Assembly (NCBI RefSeq): GCF_011806455.1
Contig: NZ_JAATOT010000003.1
Location: forward strand, 248,001-312,000
Source of the DNA: Celeribacter sp. HF31
Lineage (GTDB): Bacteria; Pseudomonadota; Alphaproteobacteria; Rhodobacterales; Rhodobacteraceae
Length of the DNA: 64,000 nucleotides
Direction: 5' to 3'
The position numbers and the translations under genes were made by a program. The notes under the pieces were generated by a model. It had not been told where the DNA came from and did no database searches. It was given only the letters and a program-made list of their open reading frames with translations. Below are positions 8,562-16,824 of this stretch, piece after piece; position 1 is the first letter of the stretch; every line of letters begins with the position of its first letter.

Positions 8562-8568
8562 TGCGTCG

Positions 8569-9891
8569 TCACGTTTTTCGAGCTGTAAAACAGGCTGCCA
8601 GCCTTTGAAAGCTTTGCTGCGTTCCATCTGGCTCAGACTGAGCAAGGAATTGATCCAGCCGCGGCCATGTCTCAATGGCTTCGTCAATGACTGGATCGGT
8701 GCCGGCCGAATAAAGCCCTGCTTGGATCATCATTTCGGATCTGTCAAAAATACCAAGCAAACGTCGCGCGCGGGAAATAAGTTCGTTTTCTTGGTCGCTG
8801 GCTGCGTGCGGCAAGGCGCGAGATACGGAGCGCAACAAATCAATTGCCGGGAAACGTCCCCGCTCGGCGATTTGACGATCAAGAACGATGTGTCCATCGA
8901 GGACGCCTCGCAAAATATCGGCAATGGGTTCTTCCATGTCAGAACCGGCGACCAGCACAGAAAACACCGCCGTGATATCGCCCATATCCCCTACGCCTGG
9001 GCCAGCTCTCTCACAAAGTGTTGTGATCAGATGAGATGTGGAAGGCGGGAAACCACGCAGAGAGCTCGACTCACCTGTTGCCAGCGCCACCTCCCGGTGT
9101 GCTTCTGCGAAACGAGTCACAGAATCGGCCAAGAAAAGCACCTGCTTTCCTCGGTCACGAAAATGTTCTGCCACAGACATGGCTGTCCAGGCGCAACGAC
9201 GGCGCACCATTGGAGATTGATCTGAGGTCGCCGCCACAATAACAGACCTTTTCAACCCTGTGGGCCCCAAGACCCTGTCCAGAAATTCTCGGACTTCTCG
9301 ACCACGTTCCCCGATCATCGCGATCACAACGACATCGGCCTGAAGGCCTGTGGCCAGCTTTGCCAACAGGGTCGATTTACCGACGCCCGACCCAGCAAAG
9401 AGGCCAACACGCTGTCCACGCACAACAGGCAAAAGCGTATTGAACACCGCCAAACCGCTTTCCAAACGCGCACCAAGTTGTCGACGTTCCGTCGGATTTA
9501 GGGGCTGTCCGCGAAGTGGGCGCGGTTTGTTGCCCTGAAGAATCGGTTTTCCATCAAGAGCTTGACCGAAGGGATCAATCACCCGACCGATCCAGCTGTC
9601 ATCAGGGGCGATGTGGTTTTTGCCCACATGCGCAACGGCATCTCCAATGGACAACCCATCCGGGCCGCCATCCGGCAGCACTGTGACCGTTTGTTTGTCG
9701 AGCTGAAGCACTTCGCCGCGCCGGATGTCTTTGCCATGCCCGATCTCCACGAGATCGCCCAGCGCCGCGATGCCACTCAGCCCCGACACGGTTAACACAC
9801 CGCGCGACACTTCGATGACTCGGCCCACGGATTGCACCGGTTTGACCGCTGCAACCTCGGACAAAAGCAATTTGAATCCAACTCCGCTCAT
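8569..9891 (-). CDS. fliI: Flagellum-specific export ATPase FliI
   Basis: This 440-aa protein is an F1-beta-like ATPase of the flagellar type III export apparatus. Walker A is GLFAGSGVGKST, followed by VIAMIGERGREVREFL; the Walker B strand is VLFLADSVTRFAEA, and a typical SPMVRRRCAWTAMS segment lies between them. It energises delivery of substrates to the FlhA/FlhB gate. The start is ATG at 9891, because GGAGG lies five bases upstream; an upstream TTG at 9912 would bury that site. The gene diverges from the flgB operon. Confidence 0.96.
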   Translation of the reverse strand: MSGVGFKLLLSEVAAVKPVQSVGRVIEVSRGVLTVSGLSGIAALGDLVEIGHGKDIRRGEVLQLDKQTVTVLPDGGPDGLSIGDAVAHVGKNHIAPDDSWIGRVIDPFGQALDGKPILQGNKPRPLRGQPLNPTERRQLGARLESGLAVFNTLLPVVRGQRVGLFAGSGVGKSTLLAKLATGLQADVVVIAMIGERGREVREFLDRVLGPTGLKRSVIVAATSDQSPMVRRRCAWTAMSVAEHFRDRGKQVLFLADSVTRFAEAHREVALATGESSSLRGFPPSTSHLITTLCERAGPGVGDMGDITAVFSVLVAGSDMEEPIADILRGVLDGHIVLDRQIAERGRFPAIDLLRSVSRALPHAASDQENELISRARRLLGIFDRSEMMIQAGLYSAGTDPVIDEAIETWPRLDQFLAQSEPDGTQQSFQRLAACFTARKT

Positions 9892-9933
9892 GAAGACCTC
9901 CAGTTTCGACAACTCTTTCTAAAGGAATCAGGG

Positions 9934-9948
9934 TTAAGCCTTGGTTGA
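9934..9948. promoter_or_regulatory. CtrA-like site (TTAA-N7-TTGA) between fliI and flgB
   Basis: The 80-bp interval between divergent fliI and flgB contains TTAA, seven bases and TTGA, one mismatch from the CtrA consensus. It is 43 bp from the fliI start and 24 bp from the flgB start, so it is better placed to act on the fliI promoter or to cover both. It is a candidate only. Confidence 0.4.
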
Positions 9949-9971
9949 GATAACTCGGAGGAGAAGCCCCG

Positions 9972-10361
9972 ATGTTCGAGAATTTGGATATTTTCAAAAT
10001 GGCGAGCGGCATGGCACGACATGCTGTGACCCGCCAGGAAGTAATCGCGAAAAATATCGCGAATGCGGATACGCCTGAGTATCGCGCAAAGGATATCGCA
10101 TCCTTCGCCGACACCTACGACACCACGCCGTCGGACACGAAGATGCGCACGACGCGTGCCGGGCACATGCTTGATTCCACGGCAACGCAAGCAGGCTACG
10201 ATCTTGTCGACGCACCGGGCGCGACCGCCCCCAATGGCAACACGGTATCTCTTGAATCCGAGATGATGAAATCGAGCCAGGTGCGGCACGAACATGAGCT
10301 TGCGCTCTCTGTCTACAAAAGTTCGATGAACATTCTGCGCACCTCGATCGGGCGCAAATAA
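9972..10361 (+). CDS. flgB: Flagellar proximal rod protein FlgB
   Basis: This 129-aa rod protein carries the rod/hook family N-terminal motif in the form ARHAVTRQEVIAKNIANADT, followed by PEYRAKD, and the C-terminal heptad helix ending SMNILRTSIGR. FlgB forms the proximal rod next to the MS ring. GGAGGAG precedes the ATG. It heads a long rightward operon (flgB-flgC-fliE-fliQ-flgF-flgG-flgA-flgH-fliL1) with short gaps throughout. Confidence 0.95.
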   Translation: MFENLDIFKMASGMARHAVTRQEVIAKNIANADTPEYRAKDIASFADTYDTTPSDTKMRTTRAGHMLDSTATQAGYDLVDAPGATAPNGNTVSLESEMMKSSQVRHEHELALSVYKSSMNILRTSIGRK

Positions 10362-10373
10362 GGAGGGAAGTGA

Positions 10374-10766
10374 ATGTCTGATTTGCAAAATATTCTCAAC
10401 CTGTCCGCCTCGGGCATGCAGGCTCAATCCAATCGGTTGCGCTATGTGTCCGAGAACATCGCAAACGCCGATACGCCGGGCTATCAGCGTAAAACCGTTT
10501 CCTTTGAAGAGGTTGTCGATCAAGGCGCCAAAACAGGTGCGGTGGAGACCGGCCCGGTGGAACTTGATGCCTCACCTCTGAGGGAAGTTTACGACCCCGG
10601 CCATCCGCTTGCCGGAGAAGACGGGTTTTACGACAGCTCGAACGTTGAGCTCATGATCGAAATTGCGGACGCGCGCGAAGCGCAACGCAGTTATGAGGCG
10701 AACCTCAAGGTTTTCGATCAGGCCCGACAAATGTCCTCATCATTGCTTGACCTACTGCGTCGGTAA
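10374..10766 (+). CDS. flgC: Flagellar proximal rod protein FlgC
   Basis: This 130-aa protein has the rod signature SENIANADTPGYQRK near residue 27 and the family C-terminus EAQRSYEANLKVFDQARQM. It continues the proximal rod after FlgB. It lies 12 bp after flgB with AGGAGGGAAG in the gap, consistent with strong co-translation. Confidence 0.96.
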   Translation: MSDLQNILNLSASGMQAQSNRLRYVSENIANADTPGYQRKTVSFEEVVDQGAKTGAVETGPVELDASPLREVYDPGHPLAGEDGFYDSSNVELMIEIADAREAQRSYEANLKVFDQARQMSSSLLDLLRR

Positions 10767-10794
10767 AACGCCACGCAAAATTTAGGAGACCAGA

Positions 10795-11091
10795 ATGGAT
10801 ATCCGATCAGCATTTGCAGCCCAAGGGTATGCCGCGACACGTCCGGCAACCGCGGCGCAACCCAAGACCAACGAACAGGCAGGCCAAAACCTTCTAGGCA
10901 AGGCCGCGGCAAGTTTTGCGGAAACTTTGGCCCAGGGCGAAGAGGTCGCACAGGCGACCATGGCCGGCAAAGCCGACAGTCAGGCGCTCGTTCAGGCCTT
11001 GGCCCAATCCGAGATGGCGATCGAAGCCGCCGTCACCGTGCGTGACAAGGTGGTTGAGGCCTATCAGGAAATCCTTCGGATGCCGGTGTAA
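10795..11091 (+). CDS. fliE: MS ring-rod junction protein FliE
   Basis: This 98-aa protein matches FliE: an unstructured N-terminus, then FAETLAQGEEVAQATMAG, QALVQALAQSEMAIEAAVTVRDK, and the C-terminal VVEAYQEILRMPV that is almost invariant in the family. FliE links the MS ring to the rod and is the first exported rod component. The order flgB-flgC-fliE is the most conserved trio in bacterial flagellar loci. Confidence 0.95.
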   Translation: MDIRSAFAAQGYAATRPATAAQPKTNEQAGQNLLGKAAASFAETLAQGEEVAQATMAGKADSQALVQALAQSEMAIEAAVTVRDKVVEAYQEILRMPV

Positions 11092-11094
11092 GCC

Positions 11095-11361
11095 ATGGAT
11101 GAACTGGTCTTTTACGACACTCTGAGACAGGGACTTTGGATCGCGACGATGATTTCGACGCCGATCCTTGTTGTCGCGTTGCTCGCCGGTATCACCGTCG
11201 GTCTGTTTCAGGCCCTGACAAGCATTCAGGAAATGACACTCACCTTCGTGCCGAAACTGGTGGCGATCCTGATCGTGTTCTGGATGTCGATGGGCTTCAT
11301 GACCGAAACCCTGACCAGTTTCTTCCAGGACCGCATCATCCCTTTGATTGGAGGTCTGTGA
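11095..11361 (+). CDS. fliQ: Flagellar export gate protein FliQ
   Basis: This 88-aa protein has two hydrophobic helices (about residues 17-38 and 53-75) separated by a FQALTSIQEMTLTFVPK loop typical of FliQ. It is a core subunit of the FliP-FliQ-FliR export gate. Its partners are encoded elsewhere in this window: FliP at 26618 and FliR at 16048. The stop codon overlaps the flgF start (TGATG). Confidence 0.94.
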   Translation: MDELVFYDTLRQGLWIATMISTPILVVALLAGITVGLFQALTSIQEMTLTFVPKLVAILIVFWMSMGFMTETLTSFFQDRIIPLIGGL

Positions 11362-12077
11362 TGGACAGTGCAGGATATACCACACTTACACGCATGGTCG
11401 GTCTCAACCGCGAACTTCAAGCCATTGCGAACAACATCGCCAACGTTTCGACGACCGGCTTTCGCAAAGAGGGGCTGTTGTTTTCCGAGCATATCAGCGC
11501 ACTCGGCAAAGACGAGGACAGCCTGTCGATGGCGAACGCCAATGTGCGACTGACCAACAATGCGCAGGGACCTCTGACGCCCACAGGCGGCACCTATGAT
11601 CTGGCGATTGAGGGTGACGGGTTCTTTTTGATCGACACCCCGGATGGCCAGGCTTTGACCAGAAACGGCGCGTTTACCACCAATCAGCAAGGTGAGCTGA
11701 CAACCCATGACGGCTATCAGCTTTTGGACAACGGCGGTGCCGCGATTTTCATTCCGCCAGATGCAAAAACCGTGGCCGTGGCCGCTGATGGCACGCTGTC
11801 TGCGGATGGTGTGCCGCTGTCGCAAATCGGTCTCTACATGCCGGAAGACCCGACCAGCATGACCCGCAACAATGGTGTCCGATTCTACACCGACGGCGGG
11901 ATCGTCCCCCAAGAAGAAGCGGTGATTTTACAAGGATATGTCGAAAATTCGAACGTCAATGCGATCACCGAGGTCGCCCGGATGATCGAGGTGCAACACG
12001 CCTACACCCTGGGTCAAAAATTCTCTGAGCAAGAAGATGAGCGGATCAAATCCGTCATCTCGACGCTCGGTCGCTAA
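11361..12077 (+). CDS. flgF: Flagellar rod protein FlgF
   Basis: This 238-aa protein starts at ATG 11361, overlapping the fliQ stop by one base. It has the rod motif ELQAIANNIANVSTTGFRKEG and the central flagellar basal-body segment with DLAIEGDGFFLIDTPDGQALTRNG (in two parts). The C-terminus, YVENSNVNAITEVARMIE, is that of the FlgF/FlgG class. Its place directly before flgG, and the shorter length, favour FlgF. The frame is also open upstream of this start, but there it only shadows fliQ. Confidence 0.93.
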   Translation: MDSAGYTTLTRMVGLNRELQAIANNIANVSTTGFRKEGLLFSEHISALGKDEDSLSMANANVRLTNNAQGPLTPTGGTYDLAIEGDGFFLIDTPDGQALTRNGAFTTNQQGELTTHDGYQLLDNGGAAIFIPPDAKTVAVAADGTLSADGVPLSQIGLYMPEDPTSMTRNNGVRFYTDGGIVPQEEAVILQGYVENSNVNAITEVARMIEVQHAYTLGQKFSEQEDERIKSVISTLGR

Positions 12078-12091
12078 GAAAGGAGACTGAC

Positions 12092-12877
12092 ATGCGTGCA
12101 CTCCAGATTGCAGCCACGGGCATGAGCGCCCAGCAGATGCGGGTGGAAACCATTTCGCAAAACCTCGCGAATATGAACACCACCGGGTATAACGCGCGGC
12201 GCGCCGAATTCGCCGATCTGCATTATCAACAACTGGCGCGTCCCGGCACGATCAACTCTGCGGATGGGACCGTTCTTCCGACCGGTGTTCAACTTGGTCT
12301 GGGTGTGCGTCCTTCTTCCGTCACGGTGGAATTGGCGCAAGGCTCGCTTTCACCGACCGGCGGCGATCTTGATGTCGCCATCGAAGGGCTTGGCTATCTT
12401 GAGGTCACCCTGCCCTCCGGCCAATCCGCCTACACACGAGACGGTGGGCTGAAACGCTCCGCCGATGGTCTTATCGTCACCTCGGATGGGCATCCTGTTG
12501 TGCCCGACATCACGATCCCGGACGATGCGCGCGCGATCTCGATCAACGCTGACGGCGAGGTCTACGCCTATTTCAACGACTCGGTCGAGGCCGAACTTTT
12601 GGGCCAATTCACCATGGCCGGATTTTCGAATGCCAAGGGCTTGGAAGCCATCGGGTCCAATCTGTTCCTGGAAACCGAAGCCTCGGGTCCTGCGAATGTC
12701 TCGACCCCCGGTGTCGACGGGCTTGGCACCTTGCGACAAGGCTATCTCGAGGACAGCTCCGTCGACGCCGTACGCGAAGTGACCGAGCTGATTGAGGCCC
12801 AGCGCGGCTATGAATTGAACGCCAAAGTCATCACCGCCGCCGACCAGATGCTCTCTGCCACCACGCAAATCCGATGA
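12092..12877 (+). CDS. flgG: Flagellar distal rod protein FlgG
   Basis: This 261-aa protein is FlgG by length and motifs: MRALQIAATGMSAQQMRVE at the N-terminus, NLANMNTTGYNARRAEFAD, and the C-terminal YLEDSSVDAVREVTELIEAQ. FlgG forms the distal rod that spans the periplasm and passes through the P and L rings. AAAGGAGA precedes the start. Its stop overlaps flgA by 4 bp. Confidence 0.97.
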   Translation: MRALQIAATGMSAQQMRVETISQNLANMNTTGYNARRAEFADLHYQQLARPGTINSADGTVLPTGVQLGLGVRPSSVTVELAQGSLSPTGGDLDVAIEGLGYLEVTLPSGQSAYTRDGGLKRSADGLIVTSDGHPVVPDITIPDDARAISINADGEVYAYFNDSVEAELLGQFTMAGFSNAKGLEAIGSNLFLETEASGPANVSTPGVDGLGTLRQGYLEDSSVDAVREVTELIEAQRGYELNAKVITAADQMLSATTQIR

Positions 12878-13308
12878 TCAGATTTTCCCTCATACTCGCC
12901 TCCCTATGGCTCGCACTCCCCGCAAGCGCAGAGACCGTCGTCGCGGCACGGACCATTCGTGCGCAGACCATTCTCAGTGCATCGGATCTCGCCACGATCG
13001 ATGGCAATGTGCCCGGCGCCATCGCCACGATTGACGAGGCAGTCGGGCTTGAGGCGCGGGTCATGCTTTACACGGGCCGTCCGATTTCTCAGGCGGATAT
13101 CGGGCCTGCCGCCATCATCGACCGCAACCAGATCGTGCCCTTGATTTACAACCATGGCGGCCTGACCATCTCCGCCGATGGGCGCGCCATGAGCCGCGCC
13201 TCTGTGGGCGACGTGGTCCGCGTCATGAATCTTTCCTCAAGAACAACCGTTTCTGGCGTCGTGGCGCCAGATGGATCCATCCATGTCGGCGGGATTGCCG
13301 CACATTAA
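12874..13308 (+). CDS. flgA: P-ring assembly chaperone FlgA
   Basis: This 144-aa protein has a Sec signal peptide (about residues 1-19, ending PASAE). An SAF-like domain follows, with VVAARTIRAQTILSASDL and a C-terminal SRASVGDVVRVMNLSS segment. FlgA is a periplasmic chaperone for P-ring polymerisation by FlgI, encoded at 27495. It is shorter than enterobacterial FlgA but typical of alphaproteobacteria. It overlaps flgG by 4 bp. Confidence 0.92.
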   Translation: MIRFSLILASLWLALPASAETVVAARTIRAQTILSASDLATIDGNVPGAIATIDEAVGLEARVMLYTGRPISQADIGPAAIIDRNQIVPLIYNHGGLTISADGRAMSRASVGDVVRVMNLSSRTTVSGVVAPDGSIHVGGIAAH

Positions 13309-13322
13309 TCAGGACTTATGCC

Positions 13323-14048
13323 ATGCGTCTTCATCTTCTCCTGCCCGCTTTTCTCGCTCTTTCGGCTTGCTCCGATCTCAAGGAAGTCGGTCGTCTTCCC
13401 GAGTTCACCCCGATTGAGAGCTCGTCGGAAACCGCAGCGATGCGCAACCCAACTCTCCCCGATCAAATCGCGCCGCGCAGCCCGGCCGATGGGGCGTCGC
13501 TTTGGAATGCCTCTCGTCAATCGTTGCTGGGGGATCGGCGCGCCATTGAACGGGGCGACATTCTGACAGTTGTGATCGAAATCGATGACAGCGCCGAAAT
13601 GTCGAACACCTCCAAACGCGGTCGCTCGGGTTCTGAAACCATGGGGATTTCCTCGCTGTTTGGCCTTCCGGAGCGGATCAATGAAGTCCTCCCGGATGGT
13701 GCGAGCATGGGGTCTGCCGTGGGCACCAATTCCAACTCATCCTCGTCCGGAAATGGCAGCGTCAAGCGCAATGAAAAGCTTGAACTGATGATCGCGGCCA
13801 CCATTGTCGATGTGCTCCCGAATGGTGTTTTGCATATTCAGGGCACCCAGGAAGTACGGGTGAATTTCGAAATTCGTGAGCTTCTGGTCGAGGGTTATGT
13901 CCGGCCGGAAGACATCTCTCGGCAAAATGAAATCACCTATGACAAGATCGCTTCTGCGCGCATTTCCTACGGTGGCCGCGGTCAGATCACTCAGGTTCAG
14001 CAACCGCGGTACGGTCAGCAGGTTGCCGATATCGTCTTGCCATTCTGA
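13323..14048 (+). CDS. flgH: L-ring lipoprotein FlgH
   Basis: This 241-aa protein has a lipoprotein signal peptide with lipobox LSAC at residues 14-17, so the mature protein should begin at Cys17 and sit in the outer membrane. Family motifs follow: SLWNASRQSLLGDRRA, RGDILTVVIEIDDSAEMSN, and the C-terminal GRGQITQVQQPRYGQQ. FlgH builds the L ring around the distal rod. Confidence 0.96.
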   Translation: MRLHLLLPAFLALSACSDLKEVGRLPEFTPIESSSETAAMRNPTLPDQIAPRSPADGASLWNASRQSLLGDRRAIERGDILTVVIEIDDSAEMSNTSKRGRSGSETMGISSLFGLPERINEVLPDGASMGSAVGTNSNSSSSGNGSVKRNEKLELMIAATIVDVLPNGVLHIQGTQEVRVNFEIRELLVEGYVRPEDISRQNEITYDKIASARISYGGRGQITQVQQPRYGQQVADIVLPF

Positions 14049-14060
14049 CGGGAGGGTCGC

Positions 14061-14579
14061 GTGATTAAGAAACTCCTCCCCATTCTATTGGCACTTGTCG
14101 GCCTTGGGGCCGGCGTCGGTGGCGGGCTGATGCTTCGGCCCGACCCCGAAATTGTCCAGATTGATCCCTGTGGTGATGTCGATGCACCCGATCCGAACCA
14201 TGCTCAAGCGGATGCGCATGGCGATGAAGACCATGCCGACGAGGAGAATACCGCCTTCGAGTACGTCAAGCTGAACAACCAATTTGTCATTCCGGATCTC
14301 GAGGGAGGACGCGTTGTCGCCATGGTTGTTTTGTCGCTTAGCCTTGAGGCCAAAACCGGCGCCCGGGAAACGATTTATGCCCGCGAGCCGAAACTTCGGG
14401 ATGCGTTCCTTCAGGTGCTGTTCGATCACGCCAACACCGGCGGGTTCAAAGGCGCCTTCACGGACAGCAGCACGATGAACGCTCTGCGTCATGCGCTTTT
14501 GGAAGTTGCGCGTAAGACCATTGGGCCGGACATCAACGATGTGCTTGTGATCGATATCGTCCGTCAGGACATCGATTAA
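14061..14579 (+). CDS. fliL: FliL-family stator-associated protein, copy 1
   Basis: This 172-aa protein starts at GTG 14061 (GGAGGG upstream). It has one N-terminal membrane helix (about residues 5-26), a His/Asp/Glu-rich linker, and a FliL-like periplasmic domain: FEYVKLNNQFVIPDLEGG, then ETIYAREPKLRDAFLQVL, and a C-terminal VLVIDIVRQDI. FliL forms rings around MotB-type stators and supports torque. It is one of two FliL-like proteins in the window; the other is at 23432. The acidic, histidine-rich linker (HAQADAHGDEDHADEE) is unusual and might bind metal. Confidence 0.82.
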   Translation: MIKKLLPILLALVGLGAGVGGGLMLRPDPEIVQIDPCGDVDAPDPNHAQADAHGDEDHADEENTAFEYVKLNNQFVIPDLEGGRVVAMVVLSLSLEAKTGARETIYAREPKLRDAFLQVLFDHANTGGFKGAFTDSSTMNALRHALLEVARKTIGPDINDVLVIDIVRQDID

Positions 14580-14585
14580 AACATC

Positions 14586-14960
14586 TCAGCTTGGTTTCTC
14601 GATGCGCTCGGCCAATTTGCCGAGCGCATCTTTTTTGCCAAACGCCTTGCGTGTGCGTTCAAGCTGCGCCTCGCGCCGTTCCGCGACCTTGGCGAGGTCT
14701 TGCATGATTTGCCGCTGCTGCTTTGCCGCCCATCTGTCCCAGGCGCCATCTACCCCCATCAAACTGGCGATATCGAAATCAGTCGCACCCCCGACAAATT
14801 CCGCGCGCTGCTTGCGGCTTGCTTCAAGCTCATTGAGTTTGACCCTCAAGGGCTGCTCTTCGCGTTTGATCTCAGACAGCTTCGCGAGCTCTGCGTTCAA
14901 CGAAAGCTCGGCAACCTCTTTCAGGCGTCTCAGATTTTCCAATTGCTTTTTCATTGTCAT
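14586..14960 (-). CDS. FliJ-like coiled-coil protein (putative)
   Basis: This 124-aa, strongly charged helical protein has two long heptad stretches (about residues 3-53 and 77-118). They are separated by a short GGATDFDIASLMGVDGAWDR segment. The size, coiled-coil hairpin shape and position after flhA-fliR-flhB suggest FliJ, which links FliI to FlhA in export, but sequence identity is too weak to be sure. The ATG at 14960 overlaps the flhB stop by 4 bp. The last 30 bases or so also encode a strong terminator hairpin for the opposite strand. Confidence 0.55.
   Translation of the reverse strand: MTMKKQLENLRRLKEVAELSLNAELAKLSEIKREEQPLRVKLNELEASRKQRAEFVGGATDFDIASLMGVDGAWDRWAAKQQRQIMQDLAKVAERREAQLERTRKAFGKKDALGKLAERIEKPS
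14601..14636 (+). terminator. Intrinsic terminator of the flgB-fliL1 operon, inside the convergent gene
   Basis: GATGCGCTCGGC, a six-base loop, and GCCGAGCGCATC form a perfect 12-bp stem, followed directly by six Ts on the plus strand. The hairpin begins 22 bases after the fliL1 stop codon. It lies wholly inside the coding sequence of the FliJ-like gene on the minus strand. Confidence 0.88.
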
Positions 14961-16048
14961 TGCCCGAACTGCGTTTTCATTTTCTGACGCATTTTTTCGG
15001 CAAACCGGATAGAAGCCGCGACGGCACGGTAATGTTCAGGCAGGATTTGTTCGCCAATCTCGACCGTCGCGAAAAGTGCCCGCGCGGTCGGCGGATCGCG
15101 ATGAATCGGCACGCCGTTTTCATTGGCCGCCTCGCGAATGCGCGCGGCAATCTCATCAACACCTTTGGCGACACAGATCGGCGCACCGCCTGTCATGCGA
15201 TCCCATTTCAGTGCGACCGCGTAATGCGTCGGGTTCACGATGACCACATCTGCTTTTGGCACTTCGGCAAGCATCTGGTTCATCACGATCTCAACACCTT
15301 TTTGCCGGCGTTTCATTTTGAAATGCGGATCACCCTCTTGCTCTTTCGCCTCATCCGTCAATTCCTTGCGCGACATCCGGTGTTTGCGCATATGCTCGCT
15401 GTACTGAAACAGGTAATCGACGCCGCCAATCAACAGCGAAATCATCAGCACGATGACCATAAACCCGACCGTCAATTCGGCCAAAGTTGCCGCAACGATC
15501 CCGGGGCTCAGGGACATCGTGGACATGATGAGCGGGAGTTTGGTGTAGAGATAGACTCCCAAAACCACGGAATAGATCGTCAGTTTGAAAAAGCTCTTGG
15601 CAAATTCAAAAAGCCCGGATCGGCCAAATTTGTTTTTCGCATTCGAGAGCGGAGAAATTTTCGACAGTTTCGGTTCGATCTTGCTCGGGGCAAAGATCAG
15701 GGATCTCGTCGCAAAAATAACCAGAAGCGCCAAGACGGCAGGCACGGCGAACCATGGCAAAAGCCCGGCCCCAATCACCTGCATCAACCCCATGGTCCAG
15801 GGTGTTCCCGACCCGCCAAACCAGGCCTGCGCGTTCAAATCGGCATCGCCGAGCATGGACTGAAGGGCTGTTCCCATTTGCTGGAGACTTCCTGCGCCAA
15901 ACGAAACGGCCGCCGCGATAAAGCCAAAATAGGCCGCCGCCGTCGTCAGATCGTTTGAGCGCGGGATTTCACCCTTTTTGCGCGCGTCATCCAGACGCTT
16001 TTGTGACGGCTCATATTGCTTGTCGTCGTCATCATCTCCCTCAGCCAT
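14957..16048 (-). CDS. flhB: Flagellar export switch protein FlhB
   Basis: This 363-aa protein has the FlhB plan: a charged N-terminus (KRLDDARKKGEIPRSNDL), four hydrophobic segments between about residues 35 and 215, and a cytoplasmic C-terminal domain with the self-cleaving NPTH motif in VVIVNPTHYAVALKWDR. Cleavage between Asn and Pro allows the hook-to-filament specificity switch, triggered by FliK. The start overlaps the fliR stop (TGATG). Confidence 0.97.
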   Translation of the reverse strand: MAEGDDDDDKQYEPSQKRLDDARKKGEIPRSNDLTTAAAYFGFIAAAVSFGAGSLQQMGTALQSMLGDADLNAQAWFGGSGTPWTMGLMQVIGAGLLPWFAVPAVLALLVIFATRSLIFAPSKIEPKLSKISPLSNAKNKFGRSGLFEFAKSFFKLTIYSVVLGVYLYTKLPLIMSTMSLSPGIVAATLAELTVGFMVIVLMISLLIGGVDYLFQYSEHMRKHRMSRKELTDEAKEQEGDPHFKMKRRQKGVEIVMNQMLAEVPKADVVIVNPTHYAVALKWDRMTGGAPICVAKGVDEIAARIREAANENGVPIHRDPPTARALFATVEIGEQILPEHYRAVAASIRFAEKMRQKMKTQFGQ

Positions 16049-16824
16049 CAGCGGGCCTCAAACGGATTGAGAAGCAGCTGGGCAAAACCCGCTTGCCAAA
16101 TCTCGAGCAGGATCGGCGTTGTGGCAAAGAGAAGCAACAGGCCGCCCAAAGTGATCGCCGGGGCACCGACGAACGCTACCATCAGCGACGGCATCGCACG
16201 GTTAATGACACCGAGCGCCACGTTGTAGATGAGGGATGCAATGACAAAGGGTGCAGCCAAACTGAAGGACAGCGCGAAGGCCTTGGAAATGTGATCCACC
16301 CCCCACATCATGACATCTTGCGGCGGGAGGAACTGACCCGCGGGGAAATATCGATAGGACAGGATTAAAATTTCTGCGATGCGCACATGCAATCCGAGCA
16401 TCACCGCAAGCGCGAGCCCAGCCACGAAGAACAGGTGGCCAATGGCGGGTTGTGCCTCGACTGCACCCCCGCCGAAAATTTGTGATAGCGATGTGGATTG
16501 CGCCACCATCGTCCCCGCGATTTGCAATACCATCACGAAGAGCCTGAGGATCAATCCCAGCAACAAACCGGAGATCACCTCCGTCGCCACGGCGCGCGCG
16601 AGACTTTGTGGCGACGCCGTGAGATGTTGTACCTCTGGAACGACGGCCGGAAAGACGATGGCCGTGAAAGCGATAGCCAGCACAAGACGCACCCGCTCCG
16701 GAATTGACTTTTCCCCGAATGCCGGCACCACGGCCATCATCGCACCCACGCGAAGAAACACAAGAAACGCAGCCAACAATCCTGCTTGGCTCAGTTCGAG
16801 GAGTTCTGCGAGGCTTTCCGTCAT
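16048..16824 (-). CDS. fliR: Flagellar export gate protein FliR
   Basis: This 258-aa, highly hydrophobic protein has about six membrane segments. Family segments include FLVFLRVGAMMAVVPAFGEKSIPERVRL near the N-terminus (in two parts) and the AIGHLFFVAGLALAVMLGLH stretch in the middle. FliR forms the export gate with FliP and FliQ. The gene sits between flhA and flhB with overlaps on both sides (ATGA and TGATG), giving a compact flhA-fliR-flhB unit. Confidence 0.96.
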   Translation of the reverse strand: MTESLAELLELSQAGLLAAFLVFLRVGAMMAVVPAFGEKSIPERVRLVLAIAFTAIVFPAVVPEVQHLTASPQSLARAVATEVISGLLLGLILRLFVMVLQIAGTMVAQSTSLSQIFGGGAVEAQPAIGHLFFVAGLALAVMLGLHVRIAEILILSYRYFPAGQFLPPQDVMMWGVDHISKAFALSFSLAAPFVIASLIYNVALGVINRAMPSLMVAFVGAPAITLGGLLLLFATTPILLEIWQAGFAQLLLNPFEAR

